From contig OY755038.1 of assembly GCA_963576565.1 (NCBI GenBank), forward strand, positions 142,018,558 to 142,082,557: 64,000 bases of DNA. The letters run 5' to 3'. The first letter of the stretch is position 1, and every line of letters begins with the position of its first letter. Under the pieces are notes generated by a model. It searched no databases. It saw only the letters and a list, made by a program, of their open reading frames with translations, and was not told the origin of the DNA. This DNA is from Aspidapion aeneum. Taxonomy: Eukaryota > Arthropoda > Insecta > Coleoptera > Brentidae. The position numbers and the translations under genes are program-made. Below, piece by piece: positions 9,520-20,297 of this stretch.

Positions 9520-10356
9520 ATGACTTTTGGAACTCCATTTGGTCGTTATAAATTTTTGAGGTTAGCTTTTGGTATATGTTCGGCACCTGAGGTATTTCAA
9601 AAGAAAAATTTTGAGATTTTTGGTGACATTCCAGGTGTAGGCCTATATTTTGATGATTTAATAGTAACAGGAGCCACAGAAGCCGAACATGACCATAACC
9701 TAAAAATTGTGCTTGAGCATGCAACAAAATACAATCTAAAATTCTATAAAAATAAGATTCAGTATAAAAAAGATAGTGTATTTATGGCTCAGATTTTTTC
9801 CTTTAAAGGAGCAGAAACTAACAAAAATGACATAAATGCGATTTTAAAAATGCCTGTTCCACAATCAAAATCAGATATTTTAAGATTTTTAGGAATGGTT
9901 AAGTTTATTGGTAAATTCATACTAAATTTGGCAAAAATAACTGCACCATTACGAAATTTGACAAGACATGATACTGAATTTATTTGGAGTAGTGAACATC
10001 AAAACTCTTTTGATAGTTTATTGCATTTGCTCACACATTCACCAATTTTGACATATTTTGACTCAAAAAAGCCTATTGAGATTGAGACCGATGCCTCAAA
10101 AGATGGATTAGGAGCATGCCTCTTACAAGAAGGTAAACCTGTAGCATTTGCATCGCGTAGCTTGACTAAAACGGAGCAAGCTTATGCTCAAATTGAAAAA
10201 GAAACGTTGGCCATACTTTTTGCCGCTCAGAAATTTCAATATTTTATATATGGGATGTCAACAAAAGTATACAGTGACCATAAACCCTTGGAGACAATTT
10301 TCAAAAAAGACCTCCAGTCTATTTCTCCAAGAATCTTGAGAATGAGATTAAAATGA
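9520..10356 (+). pseudogene. pol: Gypsy-B RT palm to RNase H
   Basis: Encodes the RT palm and thumb (TFGTPFGRYKFLRLAFG, then LYFDDLIV in the YxDD position), the connection (FLGMVKFIGKFI, APLRNLT) and RNase H (ETDASKDGLGACLL, SDHKPLETIF). It stops at TGA near 10354 in mid-domain. The x in YxDD is phenylalanine, less usual than valine, leucine or isoleucine in this family. Confidence 0.8.
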
Positions 10357-10368
10357 TTAAAATATGAT

Positions 10369-10863
10369 TTGCATGTTGCCTATAAACCTGGTAAATACAT
10401 GTATATATCTGATACACTCCCAAGAGCGTTTTTGAGCAAAAAAAGTGAAAAATCTGAGAATGATGTTGATTTTGCTGTTCATTCAATCGTAAAATCATTA
10501 CCTATGTCTCAAGATCGTTTAAATCAATTTAAGCAAGAGACCTTAAATGATTTACAGCTTAACACTGTTATAGACTTTGTTAACAATAGTTGGCCAAGTC
10601 AAAAATATAAAATTTCTGAAAATGTTAAAATTTATTACAAATTGCGTGAAAAGTTGTTCGTTTCAGAAAATTTGTTATTTTTGGAAAATAAATTAGTTGT
10701 TCCTTACAAACTTCGAGCAGAAATGATCAAACTTTTACATGAAGGCCATCTAGGAATTGAAAAGACAAAATCACAAGCCAGAAAAATTTTTTACTGGCCA
10801 GGAATAACAACTGATATTGAGTCATACGTAAAAAGTTGTATTTTTCACACTTACAACTCGTAG
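10369..10863 (+). pseudogene. pol: Gypsy-B RNase H end and integrase zinc head
   Basis: Encodes the last part of RNase H and the start of integrase: HEGHLGIEKTKSQARKI, FYWPGITTDIESYVKSC. The HHCC motif ends after its first cysteine. The sequence then jumps, within about 15 bases, to codons that normally lie next to the third catalytic acidic residue, so most of the integrase core including both aspartates is deleted. Confidence 0.75.
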
Positions 10864-10869
10864 CCCAGA

Positions 10870-11572
10870 GTATCCTCGTTCAAATGGGTTAGCTGAAAAA
10901 GGCGTTTCAATTGCCAAGAACTTGCTTAAAAAAACATTGGAGGAAGGAAAACGGGATTTAAGCTCTGCCTTATTAAATTACAGGAATTCGCCTTTAAAAA
11001 GCATAGGTTATTCACCTTCTCAACTTTTAAATAAAAGGGTTTGTAGAACCAGAGTTCCAATTTCTACTGTGCTTTTACAACCTACTTTGTGTAAAAATGT
11101 TAAAGAAAAAATGCTTGCTAAACGTCAACTTAATGAAAACAACTTTAATAAAACAGCAGAGAACTTAAAACCAGTTAAGGAGGGTTGTGACGTTACTATT
11201 TTGAATCATAGAACTAATACGTGGGAACCTGGCAAAATTCAGCAATTCCATAAATCACCAAGGTCATATATTTTACAAGCCAGTAAAGGCAACACCATCA
11301 GGAGAAACAGAATTGATCTAAAGCTTTCTGAAAATCCTTTTAAAATTATTGAACATCCAGAAGTTGAGCAAGAACATGTTCATATTCCTACTGATGGTGA
11401 TGTATTCCCTACCCCGACAAATTTCAGTAAAATATCTGAAAAATCAGACTCTAGGAACGAACAAGTTAAGAGTCCTAAATCTGATTATTCCCAATCACCT
11501 AAGATTAAACGTAATGCTAAAACATCTCGCTCTGGTAGAGTTATAAAACAACCTGATAGGCTTAACTTGTGA
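10870..11572 (+). pseudogene. pol: Gypsy-B integrase C-terminus after internal deletion
   Basis: Begins with the segment around the catalytic glutamate (PEYPRSNGLAEK) and continues through the C-terminal integrase region (LLNYRNSPLKSIGYSPSQLL, then the VTILNHRTNTWEPGKI module) to TGA at 11570-11572. It ends in a basic tail (KTSRSGRVIKQPDRLNL). This C-terminal style is common in K02A2.6-like Gypsy integrases. It follows an internal deletion and cannot act alone. Confidence 0.75.
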
Positions 11573-11579
11573 GGGAGGA
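11571..11579 (+). other. Polypurine tract of Gypsy-B
   Basis: GAGGGAGGA overlaps the pol stop codon and abuts TGTATAAT, the start of the 3' LTR. Confidence 0.7.
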
Positions 11580-11816
11580 TGTATAATATAGTATTATATT
11601 AGGTTTATACATTGGCGCAGTGTTCATTGACTTATCATGAAAGTATAGTGTCCTATTATACTAACAGTACATACTATGGTTGCCTGTGACCTCTGTGTGC
11701 CATGCGCCAAGTAAAATCGATATTCTAGTGAAGGTGCATTTCTAATCGTGTTCGCTGGCAGAGTTGCAATCCGACACGCATGCTAGGCATATGGGAATCA
11801 ATGTAACCATTTCTAA

Positions 11817-13696
11817 ACTCGCGGCTATAGACTAAAATGCACTCTGGCTCCTTCGATTTCGCGGGTTAATTTGAACGTATATTTTTAAAATTCGTAGTAG
11901 TTCGGGCCTTAGAGGGAAATTTTGGGGTTTGTCTGCATTTTTCCGTACCATAATTAAATTTGGCACAGAGGTAGTAGACACCTAGAGATGCCATTTTAGA
12001 AGAGGTGCTCCGATGGAACCCAGTGCAGGGCCCAGATACAGGGGCGTACTTGAGGTGGGCAAGAAAAAATTTATAAATTAAATATAAAACTCATTTCGCG
12101 TACAATTTTTTGTTTGTTTCACCTTATAGCTTGTAAATCCAAAAAATTTACAAAAAGTAAAGTTTTGAAAACGGCTTTTTTCAGGGGAGGGAGCAAAAGG
12201 AACGAGGACAGACATTGTTAAAATCTTATTTCATCTAAAGTGGCCGTGTGGGGTATCGATTTCTAGGTAATTTCGTATTCTAAACGAAAATAGATATAAA
12301 TTAAGTCCAAACGTCAAACTGTTCACATGATATATCAAAAACTGACACCTGAAATGTACCTGTTCTGAGATCTACGTGAGAGAATAATTAAAACACCTAA
12401 TCAAACCTAACTTAATAAAATTTGATAGATTAAGTAAAAATTAAGTTTCTGGAATTTTTTAATTATAATGTACAGGGTGTTAAGTGTTAAGTCGCCACTA
12501 TTACTTACTTCGTTAATATTAGAGCTACAGGGTCGGTTAAATAGACAAAGTTGTGGTATTTTTTTCTCTGATTACGATGGTGATGAATTAAAAGAAAATC
12601 AAATGACGAGTAGGTGAGTTATGTTAAAAAAACCACATTTTTTAAATGGGACACCCGGTATTCAGTTCAGCCAATAAAATAATACTACAGTGTTGTACTA
12701 TATTCGTACCAAGTATCATTACGGTACCCAAAAATGCAGACAAAAGTGGCTTAGGCTCCGAACTATAGGAATCCAGGCTAAATCTTTTTTAGGTTTAGGA
12801 TTTATGGAAAATTTGGTACTATATAATTAAATCACATTTATAATGAAGATTCGATATAAAACAAAAATAAACAAAATGTGAAATGTTTAAGCTATTAGCT
12901 GAACTCAAAAAAAGATTTTGGGAAACACAAAAATAACAAGTGGGCAGATGCAAAAATAAATTATTCTTCTAGGTATTTACTCTATTAGGTTTTTATTATT
13001 TTTAGGAATCAAGAATGTAACAATTGATTTGCTATTAAAATTGTCTCTTCTGGCATAGGTTTTGCAAACAATTTTTTTCTTGACTTTTTGGGCTGATTTT
13101 TGGTGGAAAATAAACATCTTTGAGGAAGTTCTATTCTATAAAAATTGAGTCTAAATTCCTTATAATTAATAATTTTAATTACTTCATTTTCATTTATTTT
13201 TTTAAAAATTTTATTTGTAACTAGAGTTAGATGCAGTTAAGATCTCAAAGATACTTGTAATTTTTAAGTGTTACAAAAAAACAAATAGTTTATTTATTTA
13301 TTTTAATCTAGAACTTAAAATTGTTAAATTTGAAGATTATATAGGTCTTTATAACTTTTAAGCCTTACAAATATAAAAAAAAAACAAATTAGCACACACA
13401 AGATTTATTTCTTTGTGCTATGAAAATATTAAATGTATTTTAAACTTAATCAGTAACTAGTTTTGTTAAAAGTTGTAAACTGATTTTATTCAATAAATAC
13501 TTGAAATACTACTTGAAAAGTACATTTTTATTATGATATATAAATGATGATGATTATAAAACACGGACTAATTTTTAAAACTGGAAGGGACTTCAAACTA
13601 TAAACACTCCCAGGCTACTTGAACAAAAACAAAACAATTAAAACATAACCTCGAAATCGAAGGAGCCAGAGTGGATTTTAGTCTGTAGCCGCGAGT
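11817..13696. mobile_element. Non-autonomous DNA transposon, MULE-like (9-bp target duplication)
   Basis: Inverted terminal repeats of about 50 bp (ACTCGCGGCTA…GACTAAAAT… at the left, the reverse complement at 13645-13696, few mismatches) are flanked by exact 9-bp copies CATTTCTAA (11808-11816 and 13697-13705). The interior is AT-rich with no transposase. A 9-bp duplication suggests the Mutator superfamily, but terminal repeats alone cannot prove it. Confidence 0.65.
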
Positions 13697-16261
13697 CATT
13701 TCTAATTAGCTTGTCTAACGAACTGTCACGATCAGCTGTTTTTCGATCCAAGATGGTCGCCATAGGACAAACAAAGCGTTTTCCCATAAGCCGCAATGTT
13801 AACAAAAACGTAATTTAAAAAAAAAGTGAAACGATTTAACTTACAACAAAGATGCTGTTTTAAGTATTGAACCTTTGTACACATGGGAAAAATGCGTTTT
13901 TCTTAAAAAAAATCAATTGATGCCAGTAAATCTCAAATAAAAGGGACCATGTTTTGTTCAAAAGTCAGGTTATGTTTTTATTTACTTTTGTTTTTTTTTT
14001 ACTTTTTTCCAGTTTTTTACTTAGTTTGAATCATTATTATTAGTTTCTGTGCTGTTATGAATTGTGGCAGCTGGGGAGAGCTTGATAATGTTAGTTTTGA
14101 TGGAATGCCAAGTATTTTGACCTTAAAAAATCAACTTGATTTAAATGAACTAGGTATCAGCTTAAAGAAGGGAAAAGAAAGTGGATAAGTGCTCTATTAC
14201 CTGACTTAACAAAGGATAAATTGAAATATTCGAAAGTTTTTTGTCAGGTTTGTTTTGGATAAATGTGTAACTGCCATTTTGGCAACATTTTCTATTGGGA
14301 TCTTTTTTTGTGCTTGAGTGGACCTTTTGCAGAAGTGTAACATAGAATTGTGTTAAACTGTAAGAAATATTTCACTATGATGTTTCTACTATTCTAGGCA
14401 AGCAACTTTCAAAACTAAAGAATACAGCAATGATCATGACTGGGTCTCTCCTGAATGGATTATTGTTTCAAAACGGTTGAAAAATTTTAAAAATTATGGT
14501 TGAAAAAAGGGTCCAGAGAAGAAAGAAAAGGAAAACAATATGAGGTTAAAGTGTGAATAATGAGCTGAACCAAATTTGTACACCATCCTACAGAACTCTT
14601 AAATAAACTTTTGGTAGTGTAGCATCCTGTATAGTGTCAAGTGAAGTCCTGTATCATCAAAGTTTCTTTTTCTTTAATAAATATTTATTTTACAGACCTC
14701 AAAACAGTTTAGAATAAACTGGTGAATTTGACAATCTCCCTAACTCAAACCTCTTTTTATCTTAAACTATTTTGGTGCAAATTTTCCTTTATTTCCATGC
14801 TTTTTGACACCTAAAACTTGTAGACCGTAAAATTTGTATAGTATCTGACTGGACCTACTACAAGTCCTGTTGTGAAATTTCTAGGGTACTGTTCTGAGCT
14901 TATTACCAAAAAATTTTTTTTATGGCAACATTAATAATAGATGGAAAAAAAGTAATCTTTGTTGAGTTTGATGACCACAAGAAAAACAAATAAGTTCTCT
15001 CAGATACTTTTTTCAATTTCTCTCAAAAAAACTTGGGTTCTAATACTCCTAATGGGTCATATACTGTTACGCCCAATTGTAGAGTAGAGTATATATTTAT
15101 TTGCATAAACTTTTAGATTTATAATTGAGCAAATATTGTTACAAAAAACCAGTAATAAAAGTAATAGTACCAGTAGTAATACAACAGCGAATATTGTACT
15201 GTTGTAAAATTTGAACAGTACTTACTGTTGTGAGCTGATGAACCTTAGGTTTGACCGTACTTAAGCCCTATGTATTATAGTTCATGGAAAATCATATGGT
15301 GATGTACAGTGTGTGAGGCCAATGACAAGGAAAAACTGTATTTTAATTTTGCAAGTTTTTTTTTTATATAATGTTTACTTATATTTTTTTAAATAAACAT
15401 ATTTTGTAAAGTACTTATTAGAAGTTTGCTTGACCAACCTCGGTTGGAACTCATATGTGCATATTGATCTGTTGGACTGACCTACCTATAAGTTGTGCCT
15501 CTTTTTCATGTCACTACTGGAAGGTTAAAACAATTAAACTTTGTCTAAACCTAAAAATCATAGTGAAATATTTTTCACAGTTTAACGCTATAGAAGGCCT
15601 ATTCCTTAGCAAAAGGTTTAGTCAAGTACAACAAAAGATGCTAATAGAAAACCTGAATCTGATGAGAAAAGTTTAGTCTATTTCAATTTCGTCTCTGTTA
15701 AGTGAGCCTTGAAGTGAGCTCTTTGAATAGAACTACTTTTCCCTATGTTGGGCTGATAGTTCATTGATTCATTGGTCAAAAAACTTCAAAAACCTTTGGG
15801 GGTCCGATACCTTTCGGGGCCCCCAGAGGCTTATGATGTACTATTTTTCCTGTTTATTCATGAAATATATGGAAAACATCTAAAAAAATATGTGGTTTGG
15901 GGGGGTCCGGGCCCCTAGCCTCCCCGTGCGCCCATGTAATAATTCAAAATAAGTGAAAAAACTAGAAAAAAAGTTAAAAAAAAAACAAAATAAATAAAAA
16001 CATAACCTACTTTTTTGAAGAAAACATGGTCCCTTTTATTTCAGATTTTCTCGCTTTAGTTTAATATTTTTAAGAAAAACGCATTTTTCCCATATACAAC
16101 AAGGATCTGTTCTTAAAACTGATTAATTTTTGAGACTAAAGCTCTTGTCGTTTTTGTAAAATTTACGTTTTTGTTAACATTACGGCTTATGGGAAATCGG
16201 TTTGTTTGTCCTATGGAAGACATCTTGGATTTGATCATATGTTTTGTTAGACAGCCCTATG
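13697..16261. mobile_element. P-family-like non-autonomous element, copy 1, with about 300-bp inverted ends
   Basis: The left end (GTCTAAC…GATCCAAGATGG, then CATAGGACAAACAAAGCG) is mirrored at the right (TTTGTTTGTCCTATGGAAGA…GTTAGACAGCCCTATG). The inverted similarity extends inward roughly 300 bp through the GGGACCATGTTTT and TTATGTTTTTATTTA segments. A G/C-rich GGGGCCC stretch lies inside the right end (15815-15920). The interior is about 85-90% like copy 2 at 22922 by eye and shares segments with the region of the THAP/P transposase remnant (53524-58381), hence the P-family label. No intact ORF. Confidence 0.6.
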
Positions 16262-16502
16262 ACGACCACCGTGTCCGCATGGTCCTTCGTGCTTGCAAGC
16301 TGCAAACTCTGTGGCCCATGCTGGCGTCCGTGCAGCGAACCAGACATGCGCAGTTCCATCACCTAAATGATCGGTATCGGGAATAATCTCGATCGAGATC
16401 TTTTTGGCTATATCTGTCTCCTATATTAGTTCGAGTAAAAGAAGGATGAACATAATATATTAGGTGCTCTTTCTGCAATACCGACTTATATCCCTTGTCA
16501 CT
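16262..16502. other. Unassigned spacer
   Basis: Moderately GC-rich, then AT-rich sequence between the P-family copy and the non-LTR fragment. I see no gene or clear repeat. It ends in the target sequence of the non-LTR insertion. Confidence 0.5.
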
Positions 16503-16516
16503 TTTATCATACAAGG

Positions 16517-17169
16517 CGCTAAACGCACCCAAGATTGCTGACGGCTTGGTGGAAGAATGCGCAGAGGCGCTGGAGACCCTAAGCGATGGCAAACGGGTGA
16601 CGCTGGTTTGGGTTCCGGGACATACGGGGGTACCAGGCAACGAGAAGGCGGACGAACTCGCACGACTCGGGGCAGGAACCGCCTATTTAGGACCGGAGCC
16701 ACTTTTGGGCGTGACAAAAAGACAAGTGCAAAGCGGACTCAACAAATGGGCCCAGGACGCGCTATTAATCTCCTGGGAAACAGGAACGGGTTGCAGACAG
16801 ACCAGAGAATTCGTAGACCTTCCAAAAGCGACCAGAATTAGATGGATGCTGGGACGGACACGAAAAGACCTCGGACTGCTGATAGGTACTATAACCGGAC
16901 ATAACCGGTTGAGGAAGCACATGACACGTATAGGAGTCGAGAATGACCCTACCTGCCCAGCCTGTGGACAGGAAGAAGAGACATCAAGACACCTCGTGGG
17001 AGAATGCGAGGCCTACGCAAGGATGAGACAACAGGCACTCGGAGCGCCAACTCTGAGCGAGGAAGAACTGCACATGCTCAAATGGGCAGACTTACTGGAC
17101 TTTGTAAAGAGAACAGGAAGGCCCAATGAGTTACCGGACCATCAAAGGGAAGTGCAGAGAGTGGGTTAA
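16517..17169 (+). pseudogene. Non-LTR retrotransposon ORF2 C-terminus: RNase H and CCHC tail
   Basis: Open for about 217 codons to TAA at 17167-17169. The N-terminal part is the end of an RNase H domain (VTLVWVPGHTGVPGNEKADE, then ARLGAG). Next is a conserved helical region (TRIRWMLGRTRKDLGLLIG) and a C-terminal zinc-binding stretch (CPACGQEEETSRHLVGEC). These are typical of RNase H-bearing non-LTR clades (I/LOA/R1 group). The endonuclease and RT domains are lost to 5' truncation. Reading runs in from host DNA upstream, so the apparent ATG at 16495 is not the element's start. The clade is uncertain. Confidence 0.85.
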
Positions 17170-17260
17170 GGGACAGACTTGGGGCATGGCAAAAAGGGCC
17201 TACTCTGGCCTACTTGTCAGACCTGCGGGTCAACCCCCCCACTACTACTACTACTACTAC
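16517..17260 (+). mobile_element. 5'-truncated non-LTR retrotransposon fragment with (CTA)n tail
   Basis: Flanked by exact 14-bp copies TTTATCATACAAGG (16503-16516 and 17261-17274), and it ends in an ACT/CTA microsatellite (17241-17260). The truncated 5' side, target duplication and simple-repeat 3' tail are the standard signature of target-primed reverse transcription. It is GC-richer than its surroundings. Confidence 0.9.
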
Positions 17261-17274
17261 TTTATCATACAAGG

Positions 17275-17544
17275 GTTTATAATTGCAGACACATTGTAGG
17301 AAGAGTTCGTCACTTTTTTTATTTGTCGATTGTGAGTTTTCCATTTTGAATAAGAATAATATCTTAAAAATTTTGAAAAATATTTATTTTGTTTACAACA
17401 ACATGACCTATAATTATAAACACATCAATTACGCATGCGCTAACCACAGCACGCACGCTGGCACGCAACACGATTAGAAATGGCCTGATCCGTGACGACA
17501 CCCGTGCTGGCGTTCGTGTCGGCCCGCAAACACGATTAGAAATG
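17275..17544. other. Spacer with a roughly 68-bp tandem duplication
   Basis: ACACGATTAGAAATG occurs at about 17468 and again at 17530, each preceded by a GC-rich CGTGCTGG/GCACGCTGG stretch, so a unit of about 65-70 bp is tandemly doubled. It appears to be the right end of the shell element starting at 11737. No coding potential. Confidence 0.45.
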
Positions 17545-17700
17545 TAGCTTGACAGTGCGCGGACCGCCATGATAGATAGGGCTGTGGTATTTATTGTTAT
17601 TGTTTCAAGTCTTGCTTTTGAAACTTAAAATAAAGCCTTGAGTAATGTTTATAATTAGTCTTGTTTAATTATAACATCCTCGCGCCTTAAGAATTATACA

Positions 17701-18174
17701 CTAGAATCTAGGGGGGAGTGTTAGTAGTTGATTTTTTATTGGTAGAGTCTAGGGGAAGGTGGTAGTAGTTGGTTTTTTGGTGGTAGAAGCTAGGGAAATG
17801 TGGTAGTATTTGGTCTTTTGCTGGTAGAAGCTAGGGGAATGTGGTAGTAGTTGATTTTTTGGTGGTGGAATCTAGAGGGAGGTGGTAGTAGTTGATTTTT
17901 TCTTGGTAGAGGCTAGGGGAAGGTGGTAGTAGTTGATTTTTTACTAGTAGAAGCTAGGGGGAAGTGGTAGTAGTTGATTTTTGAGTGGTAAAACCGGGCC
18001 AAGTTGGTAGTAGTTGCTTTTTTAGCAACAGAGGCTAGGTGTAGGTGGTAGTAGTTGGTTTTTTGGTGGTAAAAGCTGGGGAAAGGTGGTTTTTGGGATA
18101 AAACTAAGTTGTAGCTGACTGATAGGTCACTGAAGCTGTTTAGAAGTGGTAACAGCTTAGACTTGTAAGTTAGT
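17701..18174 (+). repeat. Continuation of the 41-bp minisatellite and right end of its element
   Basis: About nine further 41-bp units (to about 18090) are followed by a unique end: GATAAAACTAAGTTGTAGCT … AACAGCTTAGACTTGTAAGT, ending at about 18174. The same end sequence is found in opposite orientations at both edges of the short element at 32836-33285, which supports calling this the right terminus of a mobile unit. Confidence 0.75.
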
Positions 18175-18312
18175 ATTTTGTTTTTTCTACGAGCAAGGCC
18201 GAAAAATGCGAAAATTCGTTGGTCAGTAAATTCTTGGTCAGTTAAATAGAAATTCCCGGATCGTGTTCTGCACAGAAAAAAAAGCTTCGAATTAATTAAG
18301 CTATGGCACGGG
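18175..18312. other. Short spacer before the 9-bp-duplication element
   Basis: No gene seen. The last part (GGCACGGGGGTGAAACT) is homologous to 52134-52150 and forms the left side of the insertion target of the next element. Confidence 0.5.
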
Positions 18313-19296
18313 GGTGAAACTCAATGATTATAAACACACAGGATTGCTTATTCGCTCGAATCTTTCAGCGGTAGGCGGCGCCTTGCTTACGTCACTAGTG
18401 GACCTCTGCTCAGCGCACTTCACTTAATACACATTGCAATCGTGAGTTTTTCCCGCTTGTTTCTTGCTTATTTGCAAACAAATTTTTTATTCGTGATAGT
18501 AAATATAATTAATAATTGCATTCATCAAAACAAATGATTTGATAAATCAAGAGTTTGCTCTGAGAGCTGAATTTTCCTACCAGACGATATGTTGGAGTTT
18601 CTTTTTTAAATAGTTGAAAGTTTTAGAATAGAAGTAGGATTTTTTCTAAAAGTTTAATCAATTTAAATCATTAGATGTATAATGTATTGTTTTTGTGGCG
18701 GATATAATAAAATACACTTATATTATGTAGTAACAAAAAGGTATTTATTTGATATTTCAGATCTAAAATTGCAATATTTATTATATTATTATATCAAAAA
18801 CCAGTCAGTTTTTGGAGAAAACAGCCAAATAAGATGTGTTTTTCAACTTCTTATGTCTTAAATCAATAGATTTTCATAAGTTTTGTTTCAAATCATTTAC
18901 ATTGTTTGTGTTATGAGTTGTTTTTATCCCAGCGCCCGTTTTCACTCCTTCTCCTGTAACATGTTTCTGAAAACTTCTATAAGGAGACTAAAAAAAACTT
19001 GGAGAAACTGTCTACAAAATAAACTTTCCAATAATTAGTTTAGTATAATAAAAGAAGTACGTTTGCTGCATAATTACCAATTTTCTTTAATGTGATTAAT
19101 TTAATGAGCAAGGAGTTTCCAAAAATCCAAAAAAAATTTACAGTTTATATAATTATAATAATATAAAAGTATATATATTTATATTTCTACACTGAAAGAG
19201 GGACACAAAGCTTTTATTTCAACAATAAATTAATGTGCTTTCTTTATATCAATTCACTTAATTCACATTTCTAAAGGTTTATCATAACAAAAATAT

Positions 19297-19625
19297 TTCA
19301 TGTAAAAAAAAGCCAAGTACACGAAAGTGGTATTCCGTAAAAAGAATTGAGATATAAGTAAAAGCAAGCTCTACAATACAAATTTCAAAATGAATGGTTC
19401 TTACTAGTTTGGGAATGTTTTTTTAAACTTAGCTATTCCAGCCAAACTTCTTTACGCTCAATTTCCTAAGAGTCATTTGCAGCGGTAATAGCCAAGTTTA
19501 GAAAAACATTTCCAAACTAGTAAGAACCATTTATTTTGAAACTTGTATTGTAGAACTTGGCTTTACTTTTATCTCAATCCTTTTTACGGAATACCACTTT
19601 CGCGTACTTGGCTTTTTTTACATAA
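19297..19625. repeat. Foldback MITE-like inverted repeat
   Basis: A left arm from CATGTAAAAAAAAGCCAAGT through the CTAGTTTGGGAATG segment is mirrored on the right (CATTTCCAAACTAG … ACTTGGCTTTTTTTACAT). Arms are about 145 bp around a spacer of roughly 40 bp. No coding. Confidence 0.75.
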
Positions 19626-19756
19626 AATGTTTTTGTTATGATTTCACTGCTTTTTTAAAGGATTTGGATAATATTTAAGTTTTAAAGTAGTAAAATATAC
19701 GGGATATTGTTCAAAACTTTTACAATGCCTTATTAAAAATGTTGAGTTTTTTTTAT

Positions 19757-20297
19757 ATTTTCCTATGGTTTTATCATAGTTCTTATCAGCCTTCTAAAGC
19801 TCAGCTCTCTGGTGTTCCTGGAAGTAGGCAATGTTAATTTTACATAACTTTACATTTATATGGAAGGAAATTAAATTAAAATCTTAGTGTTTTAAAATTT
19901 TTTTCTATAGTTTTATCATAGTTCCTATCAGTCTTCCAAAGCTCAGCACCCTAAAGTTTCTGGAAGTGGACAATGCTAATTTACATAACTTTACATTTAT
20001 AGGGGAGGGAAGTTAATTAAACTTTGAGGTTTTTTAATTTTCTTTTATAGTTTTATCATAGTTACTATCGGCCTTCCAAAGCTCAGCTCTCTGGCGTGTC
20101 CGGAGGTGGGCAATGTTACTTTTACATTACTTTACATTTATAGGGGAGAAAAGTAAATTATAATTTTGGGATTTTAAATTTTTTTCTATAGTTTTATCAT
20201 AGTTCCTATCAGTGTGTCATATCTGGAAGTGGGCAATGTTACTTTTACATAACTTTACATGTATAGGGGAGGGAAGTAAATTAGAATTTTGGGGTTT
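19757..20297 (+). repeat. Four tandem units of about 120-135 bp
   Basis: Each unit has TTTTATCATAGTT(C/A)(C/T)TATC, a CTCAGC(T/A)C segment (lost in the last), GGAAGTGG(G/A)CAATG, then ACTTTACATTTATAGGGGAG. Divergence between units is moderate. It lies inside the element at 18322-20777. Confidence 0.75.

Larger units (their letters stand above)
11737..17544. mobile_element. Possible DNA-element shell with tandemly doubled ends
   Basis: CATTTCTAATCGTGTT at 11737 matches in inverted orientation the end AACACGATTAGAAATG at 17544. On each side the CATTTCTAA end motif occurs a second time about 70 bp inward (11808; end of the inner unit at 17478). This looks like a terminal-repeat element with doubled ends holding the inner insertions. 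I found no clean target duplication, so identity and limits are uncertain. Confidence 0.35.
1466..17700 (+). mobile_element. Gypsy-B: decayed Ty3/Gypsy LTR retrotransposon, host of a multi-level nest
   Basis: This outer unit is inserted in the minisatellite and flanked by CTGGA (1461-1465) and CTAGA (17701-17705), a 5-bp target duplication with one change. Its own sequence consists of inverted and direct gag pieces (1487-1924), pol (8501-11572), a purine tract (11571-11579) and a 3' LTR starting TGTATAATATAG at 11580 and ending ATTATACA at 17700. There is no normal 5' LTR: the left terminus is the reverse complement of the LTR's right (U5) end. Later arrivals are Gypsy-A copy 1 in gag, and DNA transposons plus a non-LTR fragment in the 3' LTR. 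Boundaries come directly from the sequence; the order of events is inferred from nesting. Confidence 0.8.
11580..17700 (+). repeat. Gypsy-B 3' LTR split by later insertions
   Basis: Starts TGTATAATATAG after the purine tract and ends AAGAATTATACA before the minisatellite resumes. LTR-like sequence is recognisable near both ends (11580-11736 and 17545-17700). The interior is occupied by DNA-transposon sequence and a non-LTR fragment. The right part holds an AATAAA near 17629, compatible with an LTR polyadenylation signal. Confidence 0.7.

Noticed and set aside
16171..16386. Short frames on both strands at the right end of P-family copy 1
   Set aside because: Overlap the inverted terminal repeat and flanking spacer; translations show no domain.
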